DNA of 64,000 nucleotides from Bimuria novae-zelandiae CBS 107.79 (lineage: Eukaryota; Ascomycota; Dothideomycetes; Pleosporales; Didymosphaeriaceae), in assembly GCA_010015655.1 (NCBI GenBank), contig ML976742.1, forward strand, positions 147,150-211,149, in the 5' to 3' direction. The translations under genes were made by a program, and so were the position numbers. Below the pieces are notes generated by a model that did no database searches, was not told where the DNA came from, and saw only the letters and a list, made by a program, of their open reading frames with translations. Of this stretch, positions 44,497 to 55,775 are shown piece by piece (the first letter of the stretch is position 1; each line of letters begins with the position of its first letter).

Positions 44497-47400
44497 ATGC
44501 GGAACGTTTTATCTTTGCTAGCTCTTGCCGGCTCGGTAGTGGGTCAGAGCTATGTCGTTCCGGACGTTTCATCATCGTCTGTGACTTCCACATCTACGTC
44601 TGACTCGACTTCATCTTCATCCGCATATGCATCTCCGCCTCCCTATGGAACGCCAGAGTCTTCGGTCGAGCCATCATCCGAGTCTTCCCCTGTGCCTACG
44701 TCTGAACCTTCGTCGGAGCCTCCATATGAACCCTCATCATATGTACCGGAGCCATCGCCGGAGCCCTCTCCCACGCCTGAGCCTTCATCATATGTAACGG
44801 AGCCTTCGCCCACATCAGTCCCCGATGTGCCTTCCTCCACTGATGGTTACGAAACGTCGCTCCCACCACCGGATGTATCCTATCCCCCTGGGAGCTATCC
44901 AACCGAGTCCGAAACTCCCCCAAACAGCAGCTACTATGAGCCGCCACCTAGCTACCCAACGTGTGATGCTGTGACAGTTACTACAACGAAGACGCCCAGC
45001 CCAATTTACATCACGACTACGACTACGAAGCCAGGACGACCTACCACGATCACCACGACAAAGACAAAGACCCCGTACCCGTACACCGTGACCACCACAA
45101 GTACCCGCGTGAAATGGAGCACGACCACGTTCTGGAACACCGTTACTTTCTGGAGGAACTCTACTACCACGTCGACTTCCACTACAGTAAGTCTTCTGAT
45201 TGGCTCTTCTTAGATCTCGCGTCTTGGCATCTTCCATTTCCTAACAGGCGATAGACTGTCACGGACACCGATACGGCTACTGTCAATTATACTACTGCGC
45301 TCACTTCGTACATCGATCGCACCACAGAGGTGACGGAGACGGTTGATCGCACCACTACCAAGGAAGTCACCGAGGTTTCTCTCCAGACTACAGTGGAAAC
45401 CTTCCTTAGCACCTTCCTGACCACCCAGTGGAGCACCTTCCTCAGCACCTACATCACTACCGACTATAGCTATATCACCACAACTTCGACTTCGTACATC
45501 ACCTCCTGGTATCCGACGACGATTCATGACACGATCACCTCGTGGGTGTCGACCATCATTTCAGTCCCCGTGACCGTCGTTACTACCATCAGTGTTCCAT
45601 ACAACGTGACCGAGGTGTACACTACTACGTCTCCTGTGAGTCCGAACATCAGCAAGATCCGGAAGTAATTGCTAACTGCTTGATAGGTCACTATCCTGAC
45701 GACGGTGCCAGGGCCTACTCAGACGGTCGAAACAACCGTGCCTGGGCCTACTCAGACAGTGGAGACGACCATACCTGGTCCTACCTCGTACATCACTGAG
45801 ACTACGGTCTCTATCAGTATCAGCACGAGTCTGAGTACCATAACGCTTCCGCCAGTGACCACGACCACGACTGTGACCGCTTCGGGCACGACATCAACCG
45901 TCACTACAACACTGTAAGTACAGGAGTCACATGATCTCGCTTTTCCCTTCCTGTGCGGTCGCTTTTTGGTTCGCCTCATGCGGTCGCTTTGGACTCACTT
46001 TTAAAGCTCTCGCTTGTCTGTGTTCGTGAATGTGCTAATCAGTCGCCAGACCACCTGTGACCACCGTCTCGACCATCCTAGTTACGCTAAGCTTTACCGA
46101 GACCCAGTTGGTGCCTACGACGGTTCCCTCGCTGATCACAACGACCGTGCCTTCCCTGATCACTACAACCGTTCCTTCGCTGATCACGACAACGGAGCCG
46201 ATCACCTTCATCTCAACGTTTGTCTCTACCAGCGTGGAGACGATCACTACGACCTTCACGCTTCCGGCCTCGACAATCACGAGTACCTTGACCCTGTCAG
46301 GAACAACCGAAATCATAACCACGCAGCTGCCGCCTGTGACAACGACTTCAGTTATTACTTCAACAGTCACTTTTACCTCCCTGGTGCCGACCACTGTGCC
46401 GACCACTGAGCTAACCACCTTGATATCAACGGCTGTCTCAACGGTTATCTCTACCAGCGTCGAGACCCTCACTACGACATTCACTACGACATTCACGCTT
46501 CCGGGTTCGACAGTCACGAGTACTTTGACCCAATCAGGAACAACCGAGACTATAACCACGCAGCTGCCGCCCGTGACAACTACTTCAATCATTACTTCCA
46601 CAGTCACTTCCACGGTCACTTTCACCTCACTAGCGACTTCGCTAGTGCCGACCACAGTACCGACCACAGTCGAGGTGCCGACAACAGTAGCAGTGCCCAC
46701 AACAGTACAGGTGCCGACAACAGTAGCTACGACCGTGGAGCGCACTCTGACACCATCTCTGTCTTCACCGGGGCCTATCTCATGCCCCAGCGATTGCCGT
46801 ATCGATGTCACAGCCACGTTAGTATCCTATCCCGCCGAAACTGTAGTGACTTCAACATCCTTTTACACCCTCACCACTCTCGAATGGTTGGTCGACCCTG
46901 CTGGCTCGACCGTCGGTTCGACCTACACTACAAGCTCGCTTCCTTCGGACAAGCCCTTGGTTTGGACGCACAATGGAGTTCCACTCACCTATCCCACCAC
47001 TTACGCCGCCTACGAAACATTTACCCACTTCGAGGTTACGCCGGTTGGTCAGGCCTGCGCGACTTCCGCTGAGTTAATATCGGGTATCACCACTACGGGT
47101 AACCCGACATTGCTCGTTCCTATTGAGAGCATCACAAATTCTGCATCTGTGCCGCCAACCGTAGTTGAGTATCTAAACTCTGAACCTACGGTTACAGAGC
47201 AGATCGGCGAACCGATCAGCTCCGGCGCTTGCGATCCAATAGTCGGCGGCGATCCTGTCGAAGGCGACACCGCAGTTGGAACTGCGACTTCCGTTGCATC
47301 TCGCGACTCATTAGAGACTGCTACAGTAAACAGGCAGGTGCCCGCGCTATCCCAAGTCCAGACTACTTCTGTCTTCACTGAACCCCAGCCGGAGCCGACG

Positions 47401-47958
47401 ACTGTTGTTTCGACCGAATCAGCGCCCCCGCAATCAACGGTCACCTCAGTGGAGGTACCGACCGTCACAGTTGAACCGACGACCGAAGTATCGACCGCGG
47501 AGGCGACGACGGTCATTGCATCGCCCTCTTCTAGCTCGGGTAACCCTCCTAGCTCTTCTTCTGAACCCCCGAGTAGCGAAGCGCCTGCTCCGTCCAGCAC
47601 ACCTGAATCGAGCAGTGTTGCTGACTCTACGTCTGAAGTTGCATCTTCGTCGGAGACGCCATTGTCGTCCGTGCCTCCCGAATCGTCACCAGGACGACCG
47701 AGCTCCGTATCTTCTGAGGTCATTCCGTCGAGCACGGAAGAGAGCACATCTGCTCCTCCCTCGTATACCCCGCCGGTGTACACAACGAGCTTCTCGCGAA
47801 CAACGACTACACAGACGAACTCTACGGCCACGGCGCCTCAGTCTAGCACGAGCGGATTGGAGGAGTTCCCTGGCGCAGCTGCGAAGGGTCCTGGTGCGCT
47901 GGGTGGCATCGCAGCAGGGTTGCTAGGTGCCGCGGGTATAGGATTTGGATTGGTATGA
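44497..47958 (+). CDS. GPI-anchor-type Ser/Thr-rich cell-wall protein (adhesin-like)
   Basis: Exons 44497-45186, 45255-45635, 45687-45913 and 46050-47958 join in frame to 1068 residues. There is a signal peptide (MRNVLSLLALAGSVVGQ), a Pro/Ser/Glu-rich stalk with repeated EPSSYV-like units, then a long Thr-rich beta-type region of TTVETxTTT and TTVPSLITT repeats. A compact domain with few Cys follows (CPSDCRIDVTATLVSYPAET; ends near GQACATSAELI), then a Ser-rich region, and a C-terminus GGIAAGLLGAAGIGFGLV fitting a GPI-attachment signal. Probably heavily O-mannosylated and covalently attached to wall glucan. Antisense ORFs of 260 codons are codon-bias shadows. Confidence 0.85.
46134..46660 (+). 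repeat. Internal coding repeats of the wall-protein gene
   Basis: Three tandem copies encoding TVPSLITT (about 46125-46200) are followed by two long imperfect copies, about 46203-46410 and 46437-46660. Each encodes STSVET-TTTFTLP-ST-TSTLT-SGTTE-ITTQLPPVTTTS in pattern. Confidence 0.7.
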
Positions 47959-50194
47959 TGGAGTCAGGAGATGTCTTTATAATTCTAATGTCTGATGCTT
48001 TAATGCGAAAATGTACACCTAATGTGGTGGAATTAATGATATCCCAAGTTTGCAATTTCATCCATTTCTTGCCGCTATGAACCTATCTCTGCATGCTTTG
48101 CTACGTGAGAGCGGCGCATATTGCGTCTTCGTATGATCTATACAAGTTTGTACTCTGCGTGCGGGCGTTGTAGGGCTACCCACTTCGTTACGCGACCCAG
48201 CCACAAAGTCATCGCGAAATCAATCCTATTGCAATTCCTCCACAATAGAAACCTTATCCTCTCACTCCCAGCTGCATTCCGTCATCGCGCCCAAGCACCT
48301 CTCCCTTGCTCTACCACGAACCACGACGTCCGCACAAGCACCCTGCACAAACTATCGTAAAACGCGCGCCTTCGCGGGACGACGCCACTGCCCTGGTCCG
48401 TGGCCGCTGAGCGTCCCGCTCCCCCAAGACAACCCTCGCGAGTGGGCGGAAGAATATTGGTGGCGGGTCGCGATAGGCGGGGCGGATAAAGGCCGGATCT
48501 GGGCATGACAGGCGAGACAGGCGGGAAGTGGGTGGGTCTGGTTCTGGGCCTGGTTGGAGGGGTGGGGGATATATAGAGTTGTGTGGGAGGAGAATGCGAG
48601 GTACAGGTGGTGGGGTAAGATGGCTTGCAGCTGAGGTGGAGGGGTTTCTGATGACGGGGATGGCGTTGATGATACGAGGTGAGGCGTTTGCCTTTCTAAA
48701 CACTGTATTTGGATTCTTGTGCAATCGCTCGATCTGCATTTTTGAATCTGAAGTACTGTTCTTTGGGTTTGGCTGGAGGTGCTTGCTACTTTAATATTTT
48801 TTGGCTTGTGTGTTAGGTTTTTCTTTGCTGTTACCAGGCCTGAAGGGTTGACTCGGATGAACAGTGCCATGCTATGCGAGGTCTTATCGGGATATGTTTG
48901 TTTTCTTATGACGATGATGTTAATGGAGATGCAGCGTACATAAGCGTACCGTAGCTGGCCTTACAATGGTACGTCGCACTGCTCATCTCACTGCGATTGT
49001 TTCGACTAATTCGCCATCTTAGTTATTCCACAGACGCTCGATTCTGCATGGGTTCTTTCCTTCTTGGTACAGTGTTCATAGATTAGCTGGGGAACACATA
49101 TCATGTATTGCCCAGAATCAAAGCCAAGCTTAGTTGTGATCGGCAACAAGGCTCTGCTTTTCATCTAATGACGTAGAGGGAAGGCTAGGGTAACTCGGCC
49201 CATTACACTACAACTGGATTATTTCCGCATCGAATATCGCTGTAGGAGGAGGTAAGTATTATAGAAGTCGTATTGTGGAGCGTGGTATAGAGCAGGACAC
49301 CGTTAGGTTGGTACCTTTGGACGTCTTTTAAGTTGCCCTCTGCAAGTTTCTTGTCATGCAGCGCTTTGTCTACTACTGTGCTCAAACATTCGCGAATATT
49401 TTAGAAAATATTTCGAATCGTAATACCTGCTAATAGTCTAGTTACTAGAACTCTTACCCTCTTAGTCCTATGTTCGTCATCTTCCTATTTTATCCTAACT
49501 GTGATATTTTTTTTATACGCGAGCGTGAGCGGCATGCACCGAGATTAAATGCAGTTCGTAGAGCGTGATAAACGGGGTCTATGGTCTTAGTATGGGTTAA
49601 AGAAAACAAGGTCCATTGCTATGCACTGTAAGTTCGTACAGTGATTTATGCCGGTAATAGATTTAGATAGGAATTTAAGAAGAAGAAATCTCCTTAAACG
49701 AGCTTTGTACCAGTTTAGCTTACTGTCTTCGTGCCTTCTATTGATTTCAAAGGTCGTTCTCTCTTTAGATAACAGGTCTTGTGACCAAATTAGTAATTAC
49801 GCGGGATCTTCTTTTCTCTTCATTATCGCTACCGGCTGAATAGCCTATAACCTGCGGCATGCTGACATTTATTGTTGTAAACATGCATGGTTGAGTATTA
49901 TCATATAGGCAAATTTTAATATAGAGGGAACTATTATATATCGTACAAAAACCCTCTTCTCTCTTGACCTACCCACACAGTCATACAGACTACTCCGATA
50001 TCTCTCCTTCTTCCGACCCCTCGTTCTCGATCTCACCCCCCTGAGACTCAGTGCGGCCATAAAGGTTGTTCGAAGTCGGTTCTGGGCGGCTCTGCGGCGG
50101 CGTCGGTCGAGCGCGCACCCACGGCGGCGTTCGCCAGCGCAGCCAACGAACCGTATTCTTGGCGTACGGCTCGTGATTCCGTACCGTGCACAGT
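47959..50194. other. Gene-free region
   Basis: About 2.2 kb. The 47960-48900 part has normal composition and Pro-rich overlapping minus-strand ORFs (48311-48739, 48352-48870) without motifs. About 48900-49870 is more AT-rich with no open frame of note and no clear transposon ends. Confidence 0.4.
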
Positions 50195-50296
50195 TCACTT
50201 GACAGTCTTTATGAGAGAAAAAGACCAGGTTGTGGCACGTGCACGGTACGGAACCACGAGCCGTACGCCAAGAGTACGGTTCGTTGGCAGCGCTGG
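50132..50296. repeat. Long inverted repeat (hairpin) at the end of an unknown gene
   Basis: Left arm 50132-50191 and right arm 50239-50296 are inverted copies with few mismatches around a 47-bp spacer. The inner stem is CGTACGGCTCGTG...CCGTACCGTGCAC and the outer part GCCAACGAACCGTA. Similarity weakens but continues a little outside the arms, suggesting an inverted duplication of local DNA rather than a clean MITE. No target duplication found. Confidence 0.8.
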
Positions 50297-50992
50297 CATT
50301 CGCGGTGGTTGGGGGGCTTGCGTTTGAAGCTGCTTCAGACAGAACGTTAATCCTAGCTTCAGAAACCATACATCCTGTCTGAATTATACTTACTGTGTCC
50401 TCGTTGCGGTTCTCATATTCCAGCTTGTTCCACGACCTGACCCACAAGTTCTTGCTGCCCGACAGCTCCTGGATCGTCTCGAGTCGGTTACGATGCAGAT
50501 GGGCATTTGCATACAGGACCTCGTGATTGCCATCTGCATCCGTCCAATCGAGATGCATCGTGCAGTGCGGATTGATGTTCATATGCCAACCTTTATAGAC
50601 AGTAACGAATGAGTTGTACTTTTCAGCGCCAGCGGCGAATGGTCCCACCGGATTGAAGATGAAAATCTGCCCAGGGCGAATTCGCCGAGGATCGACTCGG
50701 TAGGTAGGCCCCGGAATATTGCAGTAATCTCGTCCCAATCCGCATCGGATACATCGCTTGTGCGGTATAGATAGTGCCTATGGCGACGGCTGACCATAGG
50801 GTAGTGAAACGACTCGGGAGTGAAAGGATCCAAGTGCGCGCCAGTGGTATTGGACGGAAGCGGTGGAGAGGCCGACCTGTCGTAGGAAGGAGCATTGTGG
50901 CCGTCGGACTCGGAATTGTTGTGCGCATCTTGGGCGAGATCGGACGACTGCACAGGGCGGTAGTACATGAATTGTATGTTAGCGTGCGGCAT
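50195..50992 (-). CDS. Unrecognised protein, apparent single-base frameshift
   Basis: I do not recognise this family. From ATG 50992 the frame reads MPHANIQFMYYRPVQ, a Ser/Pro-rich segment, and SDADWDEITAIFRG; then a coding-like segment in another frame follows, PTYRVDPRRIRPGQIFIFNP then GPFAAGAEKYNSFVTVYKGW, HMNINPHCTMHLDWTDADGN and SKNLWVRSWNKLEYENRNED. One added G in the CCGGGGCC run (50709-50712) joins them and makes the exon exactly 200 codons to a GTAAGT donor at 50393. A likely acceptor (CTGAAGCAG) leads to a short last exon ending at 50195 inside the inverted repeat. Total would be about 246 residues, without signal peptide or membrane helix. Confidence 0.5.
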
Positions 50993-52606
50993 GGTGACAA
51001 TTCTGTAAGAATTGTAGTGCGGCTAATGTTGTAGATGGTAGCTCAATGTAGCTCAATGTAGCTGAGATGTTTTGTTTCGGTATATAGGATTTCGTTTGCT
51101 CGCGCCTGCCTCTCGCGACAGAGCAGTGGCCTTAGCAACACGCATCATCGCAACGAGAATGGCAAGTGCGCCTGAGGAGAAGCCCATGACTCTTTGCATT
51201 CTGCATTGAAGTTGGCAATGCAAATCGTATGTTCCCCACTGCACCATCATAGGGGCTGAAATGTTGATTTGCAGTATTCGCTCACTGCGGGAAGGTTACC
51301 TCCTTTTATATGCCAGAAGGCTTCTCATCAAGAACATTCGGTGTTGGCAAAAATTGCTAGCTTTTGAGATACAAATGCTTTCCGTGCTTATAATGACTTC
51401 TTCAGGTGACATAGAATGAACTCGTGCTCGAACGATTGCCACGTGCGCCAGTCAATCGGTTTTGCCAGTGACCAGGTTTTCTTCTCCCTTCTACAACTGT
51501 AGAGGGGCTTTTCCATCTCCCAGAACCGCCAAAGCGTGGAGCGGCCGTTCTTTCGAGATTGCGCCAGCTAGAAAGATACTGGCTGTTTCGTGCGCACCAA
51601 AGCGAGCTGCGGATCTATCCCGAATTGACGAGTGAACACGTTCCAGGTCGAGAAACGATATCCTACGACAGTAAGCGGGCCAGCGAATGGTCGTATGACT
51701 GAGAACGGAAAGGGACGGCGTCGGCCCATCTGAATCTCCGGTCGTGAGGTCCATGAATAATCGATGGCATTTGCAGCCTGGCATTAGCAACCAGCAGAAC
51801 GGAGACTCTAGCTTTCTCGCTGTATATTCTTGTTGGGTATAAATTTGTGAATGAAGACTCTCTGGTTCCACAAGATCCTGCCTGTGCAGCGCCGACACGA
51901 ATGTACTTTCATGTGACTTGGATCACAGTCCACGGCACTTTCGAAATGAATGCCGATGCCAGACTTAAGAGCAGGACAGCAAGCTCACTGATCATATGGT
52001 AGACTCAAAATTACAAACTGATAAGACAAAGCATGTCAAAAAGCCATAGGCTTGATACCTTCGTCGCACTAACGTATTGAACGTAGAGAAGGGTGATGAG
52101 ATACCACTAGCGCCGTAACCGTTTGCAGGTAATCAGTGAGACATCTATCACAGGAACACCAATTTGAACCGTATGAAGACTTTTCACAGAGTTCAAACAA
52201 TTGAAAAGATTTGACCGCGGAAATTCGTTTCTCAATCCGCCTGGGCAGGTTCCGTTCCCACACTCGGTTGCGCGACTCTAGCCGAAGTGGGAACCCGTAC
52301 ATCGTGCTCAAACTCGCACAAAATAATCGCTGCAGAGTGCAACGACAGATAGAGAACGATGCATTGGGAATCGACATAAGATTCTTGACAGCAGCGGTGG
52401 TCGTGGTGATGCAACATCGCCGTGAGAGAGGTGGAGGGGTTAGGCGATCGATAAAAAGAGCGCTAGCCGGTTTAGGACTAGCAAAAGTTCCCGCACAACG
52501 CCATTTTCCACTCTGCGTTTTCGACAGCAACCTTTCGACGACGACAATCTCCCCGCGAAGACGCACCCGATCCACCCCACGACCTATCTCCCGATAACTC
52601 GATACA
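50993..52606. other. Gene-free region upstream of RPL23
   Basis: About 1.6 kb. A minus-strand open frame at 51491-51898 (135 codons) begins with a non-ATG codon and has no known motif. The last few hundred bases should contain the ribosomal-protein promoter; nothing specific recognised. Confidence 0.4.
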
Positions 52607-53286
52607 ATGGCTTCCAAGCGCGGTCGCGGTTCTTCCGGCAACAAGCTCAAGATGAGTACGCTGCGCACCAGCCCGCTACCTCAAATTTTGAGCTTTCGCT
52701 AACAAATTACCAGCCCTCGGTCTGCCTGTGTACGTACCCTCTGCATGCACGCGCGCCCCTCGAAGATCGAACACGAATATGGAGCATGGTGTTGGGAATA
52801 GTGTGGACGTGGGCTAATTGGATACAGCGGTGCGGTCATGAACTGCTGCGACAACTCAGGCGCCCGTAACCTCTACATCATCTCCGTCAAGGGTATCGGT
52901 GCGCGTCTCAACCGCCTGCCCGCCGGTGGTGTCGGCGACATGGTCATGGCCACCGTCAAGAAGGGAAAGCCCGAGCTCCGAAAGAAGGTCATGCCCGCCG
53001 TCATCGTCCGACAGAGCAAGCCCTGGAGACGAGGCGACGGTGTCTTCCTGTACTTCGAGGACAACGCTGGTGTGGTGAGTGGCGCAGGACAATTTTTGTA
53101 TTAGGCGCAAGACTGACGGTACCTAGATCGTGAACCCCAAGGGAGAAATGAAGGGCTCTGCCATCACTGGCCCGGTCGGAAAGGAGGCTGCTGAGCTCTG
53201 GCCGGTGAGTGCGTCCCAATGACGAGGATTTTCCATCGCTAACGGATGCGCAGCGTATCGCGTCCAACTCTGGTGTCGTGATGTAA
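52607..53286 (+). CDS. RPL23: 60S ribosomal protein L23 (uL14)
   Basis: Cytosolic large-subunit protein at the subunit interface. Exons 52607-52655, 52714-52729, 52828-53074, 53127-53204 and 53254-53286 give 140 residues, nearly the same as animal and yeast orthologues. Conserved text: [36 protein letters not shown] and [20 protein letters not shown], ending in WPRIASNSG. The second exon is only 16 nt (codes TLGLPV with its neighbours) and is needed to rebuild the conserved sequence leading to [16 protein letters not shown]. All introns have GT-AG ends. Intron-rich 5' end is usual for fungal ribosomal-protein genes. Confidence 0.95.
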
Positions 53287-54429
53287 AGTGTTCCTTTTCT
53301 AGCTCTTCTCCAACATTTACGGGTTACGGAATGGCGAAATGCATTTATGGGGCGAACACTTGGAGGTAGTCATTGCCAAAAGCTAGCAATGAAATGACCA
53401 TCAAAACGACGATCCGAGGCGAGGTGCCGTGTCCACCTTTACAAGCTCGCAGACAAGCGACCGGTCGATCTAGCTTGCAATCGAATAGACACATAGTGAT
53501 ACCAGTTGCTTGAAGCTCGTTTAATCCTGACGGATCATACTGTGTTGATGAGGATACCCTCTGCACCGACCAACTTTCTTGCGCCTTCATCCCACTTGAA
53601 GCCCACTTGTGAACACTCGTCTTTGTACAGCACTGAATGACGGCTGCGAGGAGCATTTTCGGTACGTTCGTGATCCTACTGGTTGAGACCAAGACGGATT
53701 GATCATACCATGTCTCTCCTCGCAACATGCAGCGTTGTAAACACTCTGGGCATTTGGTGTTTCATCAGCTCCATCTGAGGCAGGCAAGAACTGCCGGGTC
53801 ACTCCTGCCACAGGGTACGCGAACCGAGCCCCGAACTTCACGACCACTTTCCATCACGATCTTCATCATTTCCAGTTGATCATCCAACCCAGTTTATTAA
53901 TTATGCATACACCTGCCTAGCAGGCGCAAATTTGCTCACTCCCGTCTTCGCAACCTGCTCACTCCGTCGAAGCCGCGAAGCCTCTACCTGCCAAGCCCGC
54001 CCCGAAACATGCACGCCTCCAGCACCTCCCGTCACGACACCCTCTGTGTGCCACAATCAGAACATCAAACCAACCCGCCTAACAGTGGTTAGATCGCGCT
54101 CAATGTCAAGCTCAATGGAGAGTAGCAAGCTTTCACCACCCCCGCATGGAGCACCTTGGCTGCTAGGCATTGTTTGACCCACGCACACCCGGCTGCGTGT
54201 ACACGGCCGCGATGTGAGACCTACATAGCATATGTAGACGCTCAGCCTCACACCTTATCCCTCCTCACCTCCGTTTCCGCCTTCTCGCTTCCGCCTTCTC
54301 GCTGTTTATCCCACGGTTTTTGCGCCGTTCTTTCTATTCTTCGCGGCCAGTCCGCTTTCTATTTCGCTTTCGTGTTTTAATATTTGGTTGCAGAGTGCTG
54401 TGCACTGGCTGTATTCAAGAGGTATCAGG
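53287..54429. other. Intergenic region
   Basis: About 1.1 kb between RPL23 and the secreted hydrolase-like gene. Pyrimidine-rich tracts near 54255-54350 probably belong to the promoter of the latter. No gene supported. Confidence 0.4.
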
Positions 54430-55618
54430 ATGTATAGATTGGCATTTGCATCGTTGGTGGCGCTCGCGGCGTGTGCGCCGCAGAGGGGAGGAGGCAGACA
54501 GAGGGCTACGGCGCAGCAGCAGGCGGCGCAGGTACCGCAAGGGGTGTCGCAGGCGGCGGATGGCTCGATGATTCTGGATGCGACGGCGAATGTGAATCAG
54601 TTGCCTATCAGGTTTAAGATCGCCGCGCCGGCGGATCAGTTCACAGCTGCGAGTGGGGTGCCTGGTGCGGCGGCTGCGGGCGGTGCGAATGGGACTATGG
54701 GTACGTTTCCTCGCTTTATCGTGTGATAGTGTATGAGAGTACATAAGTGTGAGATACTGATTCGGGTGCACAGGCGTGAATGTGCTTCTCCACGGCGACG
54801 GCGGCCAATCCTTCTTCGACTTCCCCAACCAAAACGTGCAAGCCAACACCATGGGCGTTGCACTCCTCGCGCCCGACCCAAACCTCTTCTGGGGCGGCGG
54901 CTCCGGGCTCGACCGCACCGACGGCGTCGCCCACGCGCAAGCTGTCTCCGACTTCGTCACCACCATGATGCCGCAACTCGTCGCCTTCGACGCTAACAAC
55001 GTAAAATTCACCGGCGTCTCGGGTGGTTCCCTCCTCATGAGCGGCTTCTTCATCCCCGCGCAGATGCAGAACTTTGCCAATTCCGCCGTCGAGCTCAACT
55101 GCGGCGCTATGCCGCCGCAGGTAGACTTTCAGAATCAGGCGGCCGTTATGAGCACGCTGAGGATGCATTATCAGAGCACGCAGTCTGAGCTGCAGTTGTT
55201 GCAGGGCTCGATCCCGCAGGCTATCACGACTTACGAGCAGGCGGCTGCGGCTGCGGGCCTAACTGCCGATCAGATTAATGCGCTCCAGACAGTGGATAAC
55301 ACGCCGCAAGGCGGCCACTGCGAGTTTGACGGGCAGGACTTTGTGTCTGGCGTGCAGACGATGCTGACGAGCTACTCGAACGTAGTCCAGGGCGGCAACG
55401 GCGTTGTAACAGGGCTGGGTGCACCTAGTGACGGCAATGTACTTAGGGGCGTCGTCGGCAATGAGAATCTGCAGTTTACGGGTGGGAAGAAGAGGAGTGT
55501 GGGGGCGGAGGAGATGGTGGTGAAGCGGTGGACGGAGAGTTTGGAGAAGAGGCAGGATATCCTAGTTGAAGAAGAGGGCGTGGCGATGTTGGCTTGTGAT
55601 CGGACGAAGTGTAACTGA
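54430..55618 (+). CDS. Secreted alpha/beta-hydrolase-like protein
   Basis: Exons 54430-54700 and 54774-55618 (GTACGT to TGCACAG) give 371 residues. The N-terminus MYRLAFASLVALAACAPQ is a signal peptide, possibly lipoprotein-like by chance. The core shows NVLLHGDGGQSFFDFPNQN, whose HGDGG loop resembles an oxyanion-hole region, and KFTGVSGGSLLMSGFFIP, where GVSGGS fits the nucleophile elbow GxSxG. ELNCGAMPP and HCEFDGQDF are further conserved-looking stretches. Some fungal relatives carry misleading 'cyclin-like F-box' labels; I see no F-box. Substrate unknown. The C-terminal 50 residues are charged with dibasic KKRS/EKRQ sites. Confidence 0.75.
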
Positions 55619-55775
55619 AGAATGGGTACATCACACTTGAGATTACCGCCTAGTTATTACTCGTAGTGTAGAAATCGCTGTCCCAAACGAACGGCACAGC
55701 CAGGTACGTTGCCCGCCCGTTCTTTAATGGGCATATCGGTTGTTAATGACAAGTCTTCTTTTACGAATATCCTTA

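Noticed and set aside
46035..47831. Two 260-codon minus-strand ORFs (46035-46817, 47049-47831)
   Set aside because: Val/Thr-rich mirror of the Thr codon repeats in the wall-protein gene; no independent signal.
48311..48870. Overlapping Pro/Arg-rich minus-strand ORFs
   Set aside because: Two frames open at once, no motif and no plausible splice partners; composition effect.
50132..50296. Inverted repeat read as a classical MITE
   Set aside because: No target duplication, and similarity fades gradually beyond the arms, fitting local inverted duplication better.
51491..51898. 135-codon minus-strand open frame
   Set aside because: Starts without ATG and has no motif; could be a remnant, but evidence is insufficient.
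52069..52668. 199-codon minus-strand ORF over the RPL23 promoter
   Set aside because: Overlaps RPL23 exon 1 and has no conserved features.
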